Source: Bugula neritina (lineage: Eukaryota; Bryozoa; Gymnolaemata; Cheilostomatida; Bugulidae). Taken from it: a stretch of DNA of 64,000 nucleotides. The number at the start of each line of letters is the position of its first letter. Within the stretch, counting starts at the first letter, position 1. Positions 10,870 through 22,036 of the stretch are shown in pieces. The notes under the pieces were generated by a model. It was given only the letters and a program-made list of their open reading frames with translations. It was not told where the DNA came from and searched no databases. The stretch covers positions 2,893,751-2,957,750 of the forward strand of contig OZ037773.1 of assembly GCA_964035545.1 (NCBI GenBank), given 5' to 3'. Made by a program: the position numbers and the translations under genes.

Positions 10870-13800
10870 TATTACTAGCCTTCAATCAATTCTTTTACTA
10901 GCATTCTGCTATTCTCACTCAGGTTAATCTAGTTTTCATGTAGGGTCACTCATCTTATTTTAACATAGAATGAGTGGTTGTAGTGTATGCTCCAAGAACA
11001 CAAAAGCTCAAGATTTAAACACCAATATGATAAATAGAACTCTACTAGTAATCTGCAATATTGAAATTGAACATTTTATGGACAGGTGAATCGTTTTATA
11101 TAATATTCATGACACTTTCAGCATGAAAGTCATCTGTCAACCTGGCTACAAGTTGAGATTATATTATAAAATGCAAGAAAGAGTTTTCAGCTGAACACTA
11201 CACTCTAACATTTAATTGCAAACTTTTCTTACTCTGCATACATCAATAAAGTTGGGGTTTAATTGAGGTCAACACATGCACATTCATTGATGTGTGTGAT
11301 CTGGGCAGTGAAGTAATACCATATTATATCCCTGATTGGTCTTGCACAAGGTAACTTGACAGATTCTGGTGTGTCTTTAAGGCTGACCGAATTTCAACCC
11401 ACATGTTAAATTAGTTGAAATTAAAAACATAAGCCTAGATGATCATTGCTGCACTTTTGTAAAATCTTAGAACATTTTTTTATAAACTATATTTGAGTCA
11501 TGAGTCTTTTTATTTTGTTTCTGCTATATTTCCATTGTAAAAGCAAAGCTACAAAACCAATAGATGACAATAGTTTTTGTGAAAGAACTTGCAATATTTA
11601 GTGCAACATTTTAACTACAATATGTACAAGTTTGCCATTTCTAGGTTTTTAGTTTCTACTAATCGATTAACCAACTGGTCCAACCAGAACTGTTCATGCA
11701 GTAACTGATGGTCAGATGTAGATGCCCTCAAATCGTTAATGTTATATCTGTGTATATAGAAACTAACACTGCAGTCTAAATGCACAGGGTTGCCAGTTTC
11801 AAACAGCATTACAAAGAGAAGGTAGCCCTAGCGAAGGAACAATAAGCTTCTGTAGAAGAAACCTTGTCTCTTGTTTTCACTAGCTAATGGCTGTATTTTG
11901 TTGATAAATAACGCCCAGCCCGATTCTAAAGCCACGTTGTTGATGTATGCAGTATAATGCTATTGATAGGGCACAGTACTTCACAGCCAAACCTCTAACT
12001 AACTATTCAAATCATAATTTTGAAAGGGTTTGCAGGGGACAACAATGAAAACAGCTTGGCTTGCCTAGTTACAGTAAACATATAAAACAAACATGAGTTT
12101 AAATCAGTGTAGCTGACTGCATGTAGCTCATTTCTAGCTTAGTGACTGCTTCTAGACATCTGGGCCTACTCTTCTTGCAAGAGTCTTTGATCTCCACTTA
12201 CTAAACATGAGCCTCTCCAAGGTAAGGGTACATGTATCAGTTGACTTCCATTAATTTCTTCAACAGAAATGTTTTGCTAGTAGATTCTTTTTCTTCCTTG
12301 AGCTGAGGCATGAACCAAAGTTTTGTGAAGTTAAAAGAATGTTTGCTGTGTAATGTAGGCTTTTTGCTCACATCTTTAGAGTCTTGTATGTATAGAGTAT
12401 GCTAGTTTGGAAAGATTTTTATCAATATTGAACAACTCTTTTGCAACCATGCAATTAAAAGATAATCATTAGCATACTAATACTTTTAATTCTTGTTCTT
12501 TTAAATCAGTCTACGATAATCAGTCTTGCTTTGCCTTTTAAATGACAATTTAAAACTTGTTCTGTACTTTATTTTATGCCTAAGCAGTTGCTCTGTTGAC
12601 TTTGTAATTGCTTCAAAAATATCGTATTGCATCTGAACATTCATGCTTATATAGTAAATTACAGTCAGTTCCCATGATATAATATAGAGATTACAGCGCT
12701 ACAGTGTATACAGTACTATTTTGCATAGATAATAATTCAGTCAATAGATAATAGATTTTTCGTCAATTAATAACCTAGTTTTACTGCACAAGAGAAGAAA
12801 ACTCTATCACTTATACAGAGCTTATATACAATGTCTTTATTGGATACTTGAAACCAATACTACAATGCAAATAAGCTATTGTTTCGCAATTTTTAAATGT
12901 TTATATCTGTAGCATATATATAATAGTCATGTACGACACAAGGTTATGTAGGTTTAATGATACACTATGTTTTCAAGCTAGCTTCGAATCATGTAGATGG
13001 ATTTTTCATTTGATGCTTGGAAACAGTTGCATCAAATGAAACCACCATGATAGGATCATGCAAACCCACATCACAAATTCATTGTATGCGCATCTATTTA
13101 GAAGCAATGGAAGCACAGTGATAAAGAAGAATATATAAACCCTATATATAATGTTAAAAGTTACATTCTCATAAAAAATTGATGGTAACTGATTGCTTGC
13201 TATAGATCCAAGGAGAGAAATGGTAGCTGGAAACTTTAATTCATAAAGTGACAAAATATGCGCAGTTAATTAATAATTGATCTTGCTAAATAAATTAACT
13301 AGACTATTGCTTTAAATGCAGACATTGCACTGGAAAGTAAGTCTTTCAAGTTTATAACTCTAGATTCTACAAAATATTTAAATATAAAAACTTATCTTTT
13401 CAGCTGCAAGTTTCTTTTGTTACTTGTTGTTTTATTCAAAACACTATAAGTGGATAACTCAGTTTTATTCTTGTTGGAATAATTGCCCGAAAAACAAACT
13501 ACTTTTACCTTCACCCTGTTCAGTAGCCAAGTTTTTATTTGATCTTAATAGAAGTTTACAGCAGAAAACAGTTTAGACTCTAAAAAATAAAATCAAAGAA
13601 AACTGTATAAAAGCATTCACGTTATTTTCTTGTTGGATTTGAAGTTAGATCATCAAAAATAATGTGATTATCATTGAAACTATATGCAGTTTTTAACAGA
13701 ACTAAGGAGTTTATTATTATATTACTGGTAGTGTAGAGTACTGCTATATATAACAAACCACCTAATTGAAAAATATATAGCAATATAAAGTTACTCCCTC

Positions 13801-13990
13801 TTCACAGAAACTGCAAAGAAACTTTTTGCAGTTTAACTCTTTTTCCTTGTTTCTTTCATAAAAATCTCTCCAGATTGTTTACTATAACCAATCTAATAAA
13901 TCACATGATATTTTTACAGCCAACTCTCTACTATACAAGCTGCTCATCACTCATTCAACACTGTAAGAAGGTGACGTCAGGATTAATAGC
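10870..13990. other. Intergenic stretch without recognised gene
   Basis: AT-rich sequence. Open frames are short and have no recognisable motif or convincing splice partners. I see no RNA gene or clear repeat family here. Confidence 0.6.
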
Positions 13991-14002
13991 CTTAGAACTA
14001 AC

Positions 14003-14090
14003 TCCCTGATAGCTCGGTCAGTACGGGTGCAAAATTGTTAAACATAGACTAATATTGCACCTGTCCCGGCTTCGCTAGCAAAGGGATATG
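14003..14090 (+). repeat. Possible tRNA-like SINE head
   Basis: CCTGATAGCTCGGTCAGTAC resembles a tRNA A-box region (TRGCNNARNNGG type). CCCGGCTTCGCTAGC about 55 nt later is a weak B-box candidate. It differs from the main SINE family of the window, and no tail or target duplication was identified. Confidence 0.3.
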
Positions 14091-14116
14091 TCAGCATAAA
14101 CTCATTACAAGGTTTA

Positions 14117-14215
14117 CTTTAACAGAAGGAGAGAGGGGGAAGAGAGGAATGGTGGCTGGGAGAGACAAGGGAAGAGAAAGAGGGGGAAGAGAGGGGAGGG
14201 AGGGAAGGAGAAAAA
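14117..14215 (+). repeat. Polypurine tract
   Basis: About 95 nt of almost pure G and A (runs such as GAGAGGGGGAAGAGAGG), lying just upstream of the inverted-repeat element at 14283. It is a candidate for triplex formation. Confidence 0.75.
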
Positions 14216-14282
14216 CAAAAGCTAGAATCTTGGAATATAAAATTGCTTCAGCAATAAAAATTAAGGAATTCGTCATATACGG

Positions 14283-14472
14283 GGGGCACAACGGGCCGAA
14301 TTTTGCATTTTTTACTCTCATTCGTCTGTTTTTCAAGTTACTAGTTCAATAATCTCTAGTCTTAATGCTGCATCTGTTGTCTATTACAGGTATCAGTTTG
14401 TTGTTTCTATCTCTCTCACAACTTTCAGAATAATGAAATTTTCATGACGAAAAAATCGGCCCATTGTGCCCC
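14283..14472. mobile_element. Short MITE with GGGGCACAAYGGGCC ends
   Basis: The left end GGGGCACAACGGGCCGAATT and the reverse complement of the right end (GGGGCACAATGGGCCGATTT) match over about 22 bp with two to three differences. This gives a ~190-bp element with terminal inverted repeats and no coding capacity. A target duplication is not certain. Confidence 0.65.
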
Positions 14473-14478
14473 GGTACC

Positions 14479-15200
14479 GGGGTAGAATGGGCCACTAGGT
14501 GGGACACAACAAACATATTGAAACTTTGCAAATTTTGTTGCATCTGATCTTTATTTATTTAATATTACAAATAAATCAAAATATTCTTTCAGATCTAAAG
14601 CAAAATTCATGTTTTAGCTGTAAAGTTTCTGCCACCACGGATAGCAGAGGAAGGCAAAATCAAACGCACATCTCTCGGTTCTATGGTGCCATTATCATTA
14701 CTGTTTAGAACTAAAAATGTTTTTTATTTACACTTTAGAGGAACTTTTATCAAAAAAAACTTTAGTAACATGTGCTACAAAATTTTGAGTAGACTTTTTT
14801 CTATGAACTGTAGCTAAGGTGCATGGCTTATCGGTTTGTGGCTGGAGTATGGAAGGGAGAGGGGGGGAGCGAATGAGCAAATCACAATTTATTTTAGTCA
14901 AATACATGTATATTCCCTAAATGATATAATGTATAATGAATATCATGACTATCTACGAGTAGCAACAGCAGAGTGTTTTGTATTATGTATAAAATAGCAT
15001 AACTTTAACCTCACCAGATGTATATATTAGGGGAGCTTCACCTTGTAGTTTTGTAGTCTTACCATGATGTCTTTGATATTTTACAAAAACGTCAGAAATG
15101 GCTATATCTATAGATTTTAGTAACATTTCAACCAACTTTTTGAGCAAACAAACTAATAACAGTGATCAGGGTACAATAATAAGGTGGCCCATTGTGCCCC
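14479..15200. mobile_element. Second element with GGGGCACAATGGGCCAC-like ends
   Basis: GGGGTAGAATGGGCCACTAG at 14479 is mirrored by TGGCCCATTGTGCCCC at 15185-15200. Further right-type ends occur at 15209-15224 and about 15567-15582, so several related or nested elements probably overlap here. No transposase is visible. Confidence 0.5.
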
Positions 15201-15815
15201 AGTCAGCGTGGCCCATTGTGCCCCGGATGGCCAAATTGAACATAAATGTGCCTCAAAGAAAATTTATTTTAGAGTTTGCTGTTATACTAATTAAGCAATG
15301 TAGAGATAAGCAATGGCAACAATATTAGTAAAATCTAGGCTTGTTGCCTTTGAGTGCAAAAAGTTATAAAGCTTTAACGACACTTTAAAATTATACAAAA
15401 AGTAGGTAAAAACAGTTTTTTACTCGCCTTTTCAACACGTATGTTCTGCAAGTGTTCAAACTACAAAGGCTGAATAATTATGTCAATACGGTTTTTATGA
15501 AAGAAAAATCACAACTCTAAGTCGATAAGTTCTCTCACAATTTAGCCGGCTTTTTGTACCCCTATGACCGTTGTGCCCCCCCGGGGCCCCTAAGTCATAA
15601 TTTAATATACATAATATTTATTGTCACTAGTTAGACAACCATAACCCTTTCCTATTAATTTTCACAGTATAAAATTGACTTTATATTTTGTATAAACTAT
15701 GACCAATTAGTAATGTTTTATGGAAGATTAATATTTTTATTAATTACTTATTATATAAAAACAAAAATGAATGCTCTATCTTTATTCTACTGTTGAGACG
15801 AACACCCAATATAAC

Positions 15816-16013
15816 TCAGGTTGGGCTTATAGTCACCGCCCTTGTGAGAATCTCTGATAGAAAAGTCTTTAAGTAGACTAGAATTTGTTCTCTATTATGG
15901 CAAAGAGCAACTATGACTGGATGCTCTTCCTATAACACCACCAATGGCCTTTGCTGGGGTCAAACCACTGACCCATGTTTACTAAACCGGTGACCCCTAG
16001 ACCACAGCTGCTT
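15816..16013 (-). mobile_element. tRNA-derived SINE, copy 1
   Basis: Same family as the copies at 20.95, 35.6, 39.4, 43.0 and 61.2 kb. Read on the minus strand it starts with GCAGCTGTGGTCTAGGGGTC (A-box region). It continues through a B-box-like segment and an AAAGGCCATTGGTGGTG body, and ends with the AACTATAAG-type tail shared by the family. Confidence 0.8.
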
Positions 16014-16015
16014 CT

Positions 16016-16413
16016 TGTAAACCTACAATAACTAATGAAGTTCTTATTATATAATATAATTTAAACTACTTATAGTCATATTTTTGGGTCAACAGCTTTA
16101 CATTGAATCATTTGTTATAAGGAATACAATTTATTTTTAGAAATTATCTACATTGCAGAGATAAGAGTTCTTAGCCATATTCAATAACAGTAAAAAGGTA
16201 AACAATAATGCTATGCATGTAAATAACATAAACTGGAAATAAATAATATATTTATTTACTTTGTATACGTAGCTTCTAATATTTATTAACATGTTATGCA
16301 TTTAAAAACAATAATTACTATAACTCCTTTTTGTATACAGTATGGTTGTTTGACAGTAGAACCAATAGTTTTCCATTTAATATTTCCCAATTTTATTACT
16401 CAATGATTTTGCT
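16016..16413. other. 3' flank of Ly6 gene 1
   Basis: AT-rich, no gene. It presumably contains the 3' UTR of the neighbouring minus-strand gene; no unambiguous polyadenylation signal was assigned. Confidence 0.4.
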
Positions 16414-18635
16414 TTAGGATATGCATATTAGTAGAACTGTCATAATAATAGTACAAATAATGGTGGTTGAAAGGGAGAATCCACTTCCTGCATTACACAA
16501 GTCCCCCTTGCACGAACATACCCATACAGAGAATGTTCCATTCCGTCTGATATTGATCTTCGGGTTTGTGCAGTGTGTGTTTGGGTATTTGTTCCCACAG
16601 CTTCTCCTCACTGCAAAGAAAAGAAATGAACTCAAAAAACTTATATATTTAATGGTTGGTTTTGCTAAAGCCTTTTGCCAGGGTCTAAGCATAAAAATGT
16701 AAGGAGATGATGACTCCTATTTTATTCACAATTTTCAATCTCACAATATATGTAATACAATTTCTACTCATTATTTCTAGAATTGGTTATTAATGCTTTT
16801 TAAGTTAGTTTATAATGAATTTGTGATGAATTTAATTTGATAACTTTTTATTATGTTATGATCATTGAGCTTGTCATCAAAATGATTAAAATTATCGGTC
16901 TGTTTTAAAACAATGATTAGTGGTTATATGGCACATGCATAGGGTATGTGTGAGCATTAATGATCTCTTATATGCAATAATTTTCTTTTTAAAAACATAC
17001 AGTACCTACTGGAAAAAAGTCTGAAATATTTCACTCATAAACAAATTTTGACCATGGCAGCAAATAAGGATTAGTGACAACATGATGGCAAAACCTGATC
17101 TGTTAAGAACATTCAAATACTAGTTTTTTACTACATTTGCTACATTTCTTTCTATAAAAATGTTTTGAAACTCAAAATAAACGCATATTTTTTAAACTAA
17201 AATTTTTGTGCTTCTAATCCAAATATTCCAGAGTTTTTGCCTGCACTGTACACATGGAACACTTTGAGTTATTGACAATGTTACCTATATAGTCAGCTGT
17301 GTTATTCACAATACGGATGATATCTTCTTTAGTGCAATATCCGTCATCGTGTATCCCAAGAGGCAGTGTAGAGCAGTTGATGATATCAGAGCTCGGGCTG
17401 CTGTAAGGGTCAGCACAATCATCCTGGTTGTTAGTCCCTCCGCAGACGTAACAGGACGTGGCATGGAGACTTGGTATAAGAACTGTCAGGCACGCATGAC
17501 GGAGGTTAGCAAACAACTCAAAGTTTATTCAAAAACTGCAGTAGACTTTCCAATCAAGTGTAAAATAGATTAAAAAGTTGTTTAGTTTGAAGTGCAATAT
17601 GAGCATTTTTAGTAAAACGTGAAAAATTTTTTGAAGTTGTCTAATCTTAGGATTTTCTGGTTTTGTGTTTACGCTAAGTATGAAACTTGTTTTTCAGACA
17701 AGAAGCTAGTTAAAGTTATAGTACAATGTAAACTATGAAAGCTGTGTAATTGTTTCTATCTTAACTATATACCTGCTTACTAACCAATCAAACTGATACC
17801 ATGCCCTATTCTTTCTTGGTTTGCTCTAATTTATAATAGATTTAAAGTTTTTGTGTAGTTAACCCAAATTAAAATATTTTTTGGCATGTAGATCTCTGCT
17901 AAAAAAAAGAGAAACTTTAATTCTCTGGTTAAATATTTTAAAGTGTATTTGAACTTTAGAATTGGAACGAAGAGGATAAAAATTATTATAATGGTGATGA
18001 TAGAAATGTAATTATAAAATACATCAAATAGCTTTTTAATGGGATCTTTTTAACACAGGCATAAAACTTTAAATTATTTACTTGTTTTCTTTGTGAGTGA
18101 GACAATAAAACCTTCTTGATAATTGATTACTTCTCTGACACAACTTGATAATACTTGACACGAGCTAAGTAATATTTAAGTCTGCAGTTTGCTCAAGTCA
18201 CAATTCAGTGTAGTCAGTGTAGCGAAGCAAAGGAGATAAAAAGATTTCAGTAAACTAAAGATCTCCTAATATTTAGCATCTTCTAGTCTCATCTAAAAAT
18301 TTAAAATCTGCTAGTTTCTACTAACCTATAGCTGCATGCTTTGAAACATATTCTACAATATAGGGCATGAAATATTCCTAAGGCATGTTGCAATCTATTC
18401 ATACGCAATCTACTTTTTATAGCACAACTTTTTGCTTATTCACATAACGTGAGCTTGCTTTTCTCCTGTATATATTCTTGCAATCAATTCAAATAAAACT
18501 ACCAATTCAATAAATAATACAATGATTTCATATTGTAGGAGAGCCCCAAGTTGCAAACCAACCAAACCAGTAACTATATTGATATAAAATCTTACCAACG
18601 AAGGCAAAGAGTGTAACGATTATATGAGTATCCAT
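16414..18635 (-). CDS. Ly6/uPAR three-finger protein, gene 1 (divergent)
   Basis: Three exons on the minus strand: 18635-18596 (ATG), 17482-17285 and 16610-16414 (TAA), joined by two phase-1 introns, giving 144 residues. Exon 1 codes for a hydrophobic leader (MDTHIIVTLFAFV). The mature part starts near SCYVCGG (residues 23-29). It has ten cysteines in the Ly6/uPAR order, ending VCSCKGDLCN, then a hydrophobic tail (SLSTTIICTIIMTVLLICIS) that fits a GPI-anchor signal. This pattern predicts a small disulphide-rich cell-surface protein, resembling the quiver/sleepless-like group. It is the most diverged member of the array and lacks the SQLTYSAALV tail of the others. Possible N-glycosylation sites occur in exon 2 (NNTAD, NCST). 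The ligand or function is unknown. No other start codon fits the exon 1 frame. Confidence 0.85.
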
Positions 18636-19159
18636 TAAGCATCCCATCCATATATCCAAAACCTAATGAGCTCTTGTCTAATAGGACAGTACTCTACATG
18701 TATAGCAACATACATTGTTGTCACATCTCTAAATGCATGTGTGCACAATTATGATGGTTATAGCTGGCGTCATTTTCAACTACTATTTCATGCCATACAT
18801 CATCCCTGTGGACATGGTAATGCCTCATTCCCAATAAAATACAGTCATGAAAATAACTATTATAACTATTATAGCTTTTCTTGATCATTGTACCTCTATT
18901 TTATTGGTTTTGTGTTGATTTTGGTTGAGAAATATTGCACCAAGTATATTATTTTCATAATACATCGCCAATTGTTAGTAAAGTTGATGCATGACTATTG
19001 TATTGTAAGTTTTCATATTCTTTAGTTTTTCTAATACATTGTGTTGTGTTACGGCAGCCCAAATTACAATACCCGCATGCATGACAATATAAAATGGTTT
19101 ATGCTACATGTTTACAGTAGAGCAGTTACTAATTCTCAGACTATAGAATTAAATATATA

Positions 19160-19233
19160 TATGGTGTGGGCCATGGTACTCTGTTCTGTGCTGATGAGGG
19201 GACAAATTTCGAAACAGCTGCTGTCCACAGATT

Positions 19234-19236
<3 letters not shown>
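19160..19236 (+). ncRNA. Hammerhead ribozyme motif, copy 1 (type I, short stem III)
   Basis: Core CTGATGA at 19191-19197, GAA at 19211-19213, A15.1-U16.1 pair 19214/19224 and C17 at 19225, with predicted cleavage between 19225 and 19226. Stem I pairs TCTGTG (19185-19190) with CACAGA (19226-19231). Stem III is ACAG/CTGT with a 3-nt loop (19214-19224). Stem II is closed by G19198-C19210 followed by two G-U pairs, where copy 2 has G-C pairs. All nucleotides of the conserved hammerhead core are present. The motif is followed directly by (TA)n. Confidence 0.85.

Positions 19237-19297
<61 letters not shown>
19237..19297. repeat. (TA)n microsatellite between two hammerhead motifs
   Basis: About 30 TA units with no interruption. 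It forms the centre of a ~215-bp inverted repeat made of two copies of the same hammerhead-bearing sequence. Confidence 0.95.
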
Positions 19298-19301
<4 letters not shown>

Positions 19302-19375
19302 AATCTGTGGACAGCAGCTGTTTCGGGATTTGTCCCCTCATCAGCACAGAACAGAGTACCATAGCCCACACCTTC
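19298..19375 (-). ncRNA. Hammerhead ribozyme motif, copy 2 (inverted)
   Basis: Minus strand: CTGATGA at 19344-19338. Stem II is GGG/CCC around ACAAAT (19337-19325), GAA is at 19324-19322, stem III ACAG/CTGT at 19321-19311 and C17 at 19310. Stem I pairs TCTGTG (19350-19345) with CACAGA (19309-19304). Stem II is a perfect G-C stem here, so this copy looks fully intact. Upstream GGTGTGGGCTATGGTACTCTG matches copy 1 with one change, showing that the repeat extends beyond the ribozyme. Confidence 0.87.
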
Positions 19376-19376
19376 G

Positions 19377-19506
<130 letters not shown>

Positions 19507-19957
19507 ACAATTATAACAGCTCTGGTTTTACAGTTTAATGACCTGTTTTGAAGTGTCAACACAAACTATGAAGTAATACAACTGCTGAAATCGATGAAGA
19601 ACAAATTAGAGGAGGAATTACTAATTAGTCTAATCTTTGCTGGTTTTGCTGTTCAACAAACTCAGAGCCTTTAAACAAACTTATTTTCACAAGGAAATTT
19701 GTTCTAATTCAATTTTAGAAGCAATCATCTGTAATTAGTCTGCTTACTTTAAAATTGCAAAACCAATAATATATAATCGCATCACCAAATATGATTTATT
19801 CTGATATTGAATGCTGTGAAGCATAGGTAAGAAACAAGCTACCTCAACAGTTGAAAATAAACAAACGTAAACCCAATACATATTTCAGTTTATTAAGGTA
19901 GTGAAGTTCTAATAATATATCTTTTTAACAGACAATGAGTTTGTATAACGAATTTCT

Positions 19958-20105
19958 CTATAAGCAGCTCCGAGTTGAGGGTGACTGAGTTCAGTAGTTT
20001 AGGGGGTCTTAACTTTGGAGTTGAAGCTCTACTAAAGCCTCCAAGTTTAAACTCAAACACCCAAGCTACTGCACTCAGTCACCTCTAACTCGCAACTGCT
20101 TATAG
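19958..20105. mobile_element. Foldback MITE, copy 1
   Basis: ~148 bp with arms of about 40-45 bp: TATAAGCAGCTCCGAGTTGA at the left is the inverse of TAACTCGCAACTGCTTATA at the right. The inner parts (GGTGACTGAGTTCAGTAG versus CTACTGCACTCAGTCACC) also pair. A related copy is at 63221-63384. Confidence 0.8.
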
Positions 20106-20135
20106 AACATTTTTTCTACAACAGCAGCTGCTTGT

Positions 20136-21790
20136 TTAGTAAAAGAAAAGTCTGGCTGTTAGAGCAGAGACTAGAAAAAACACTGATGCTCTGAACTGAC
20201 TTCCTCCATTACACTTGTCTCCATGGCAACTGCATAAATAACCATCTACACCTTTCATATGCTCTGCTTTTGCACAGTAGTCGTTGTTAAAGAGTTTTCC
20301 ACATGATCTGCTCACTAGAAAGATATATATCCAGTATAGTCATTGCAAGCAAGTATGAAATCTACACAAATTATTCTACCCCAGCGTTACATTAGCATTT
20401 CACTGATTTTAGTTTTTAATAAATATTACACATGGTAGGTTATATACATCAGTATGACTGTTAGTTTTTTATTCAACGATCCAGTTGAAAGCTGAATTTT
20501 AAATAATGAGATACAATTAAATAATAAATCTAAGTTCTTCAACTTTATTGTAACAAAATAAATAAAACAACTCCTGACAATGACATAATAATTGCGAATT
20601 ACCCCAATTTTGTGTTGTAATATTCAGGTGAGTCAAAATTACTTCGTGCAAATGGTTTTCTTTTCGACAGAAATTTGAAAACACTAGTTGATTTTTCAAC
20701 ACCACAACACTTCAAACTAAACTCTTGAAGTATATTAATTGTCTGCTTTTTTCATTAATTTCTTTGCTTTATTAAAAACACATTTTATATTTTACACTTT
20801 GTAATTAATAAAATTCTACTCATTTAAGTGCTGAGTTATCTTATATATAGATGTTTATTTTAAAATAGATCTGCAACATTATTTTCCTTCCTTATATGTT
20901 TTATTTTTGTCTCTAATAAATTGTATAATATATGCTTAGAATAGACCTACAGGGAGCAGTCATGGTCTAGAGGTTAGGACAAGCCTACGTTTTGCTTTGA
21001 AGACACCAAGTCATGGGTTCAAACCTGAACAAAGGCCATTCGTGATGCTAGGAAGAGCATCCAGTTATACAATTGCTCCTGTGCCCCATCTGAATAAGCT
21101 CTTAAAAAAACCCTTTCCATCAGGGGTTTCTCACAGGGATAACAACTATAAACTTTGGTGAGCATTTTTTAGAATAGACCCATGATGTATAATTTATAAT
21201 ATCTGATCTTTTACACATTTATCAAGCAAATATCCTTCTAAGTTTTATTACAGTAAACATTCAAAGTTAACGATTACGCTTACCAACTGTAGTTGTTGAC
21301 CCCAAAGCTTTTGCTATGCTTTTACTTTTACTGCAAGAGCCATCGTCATAAATACCGAAGAGGTACGTGCCACAGTCTTTCTCGTGGTTGCTAGGTGACA
21401 CATACTCATCAGCACAAGTAGAATCCAAGATGGAGGTGCAGACGTAGCACTGGGTATTGACAGCAAAACAACAGGCTACTAGGCCTATCAAAAATTACAT
21501 ATGACTTTCCAATAGATGTGTTGTGTTCTTTTATATCAGATTCAAAAGACAGCATGAATAAAAAAACTTCAAATTTTCAATAGTCCTTATCAGGGCTGTT
21601 GAAAATCCAATAACACATGGTTTGTTAAAATTTTCATTTGAAATCATCAGCAGTTAACTAATCTAAATAATTAACACACCAGAAAAGCTTTATACTATTA
21701 GAGATTACTAACTTCTACTAATCAAAATAAAGACAACTTTTCTTAGAAACCCTCACCTGAAAAATATATAACCATAGCAGAGCAGTTCAT
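20136..21790 (-). CDS. Ly6/uPAR three-finger protein, gene 2
   Basis: Minus-strand exons 21790-21757 (ATG), 21484-21284 and 20314-20136 (TAA) with two phase-1 introns; 137 residues. The leader is MNCSAMVIYFSG plus LVACCFAV, and the mature domain starts at NTQCYVC. Ten cysteines are arranged as in the other members: CYVC, TCADEY, KDC, GSC, SRSCG, DYC, LCSC and DKCNGGSQ. After CNGGSQ the C-terminus is hydrophobic (ASVFFLVSALTARLFFY), as expected for a GPI signal. This tail differs from the SQLTYSAALV tail shared by genes 3-8, so the gene is intermediate between gene 1 and the main group. The exon 1 donor is GTGAGG and the exon 2 donor GTAAGC. The role of the protein is not evident beyond its family. 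Confidence 0.85.
20952..21165 (+). mobile_element. tRNA-derived SINE, copy 2 (in the 5' end of gene 2 intron 2)
   Basis: GGAGCAGTCATGGTCTAGAG (A-box region) is followed by a B-box-like GGGTTCAAACC, AAAGGCCATTCGTGATGCTA, AGGAAGAGCATCCAGTTATA and an end near AACTATAAACTTT. The A and B boxes make it a tRNA-type pol III element. It is inserted in intron 2 of Ly6 gene 2, antisense to the gene. Confidence 0.85.
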
Positions 21791-22036
21791 GTTGACGAAT
21801 TCAAAGTACTTTGACTATTGCTAATAGCAGCCACATGCAAATCACCCAACTATTGGCCAGCAATGATTAATCAACAGCAATTGGTCGGTTTTAGTCCAAA
21901 CTACAAGTTGAGTATCGAATTTTTCCAATATTATTGACAGATTTGCTATGTCTTCCCAATTTTTTTATGTACATTTAATATGAAGTATTCTCTTATTCGG
22001 GGAATATTCACATAAACAAAGATTAAACTTATATAT

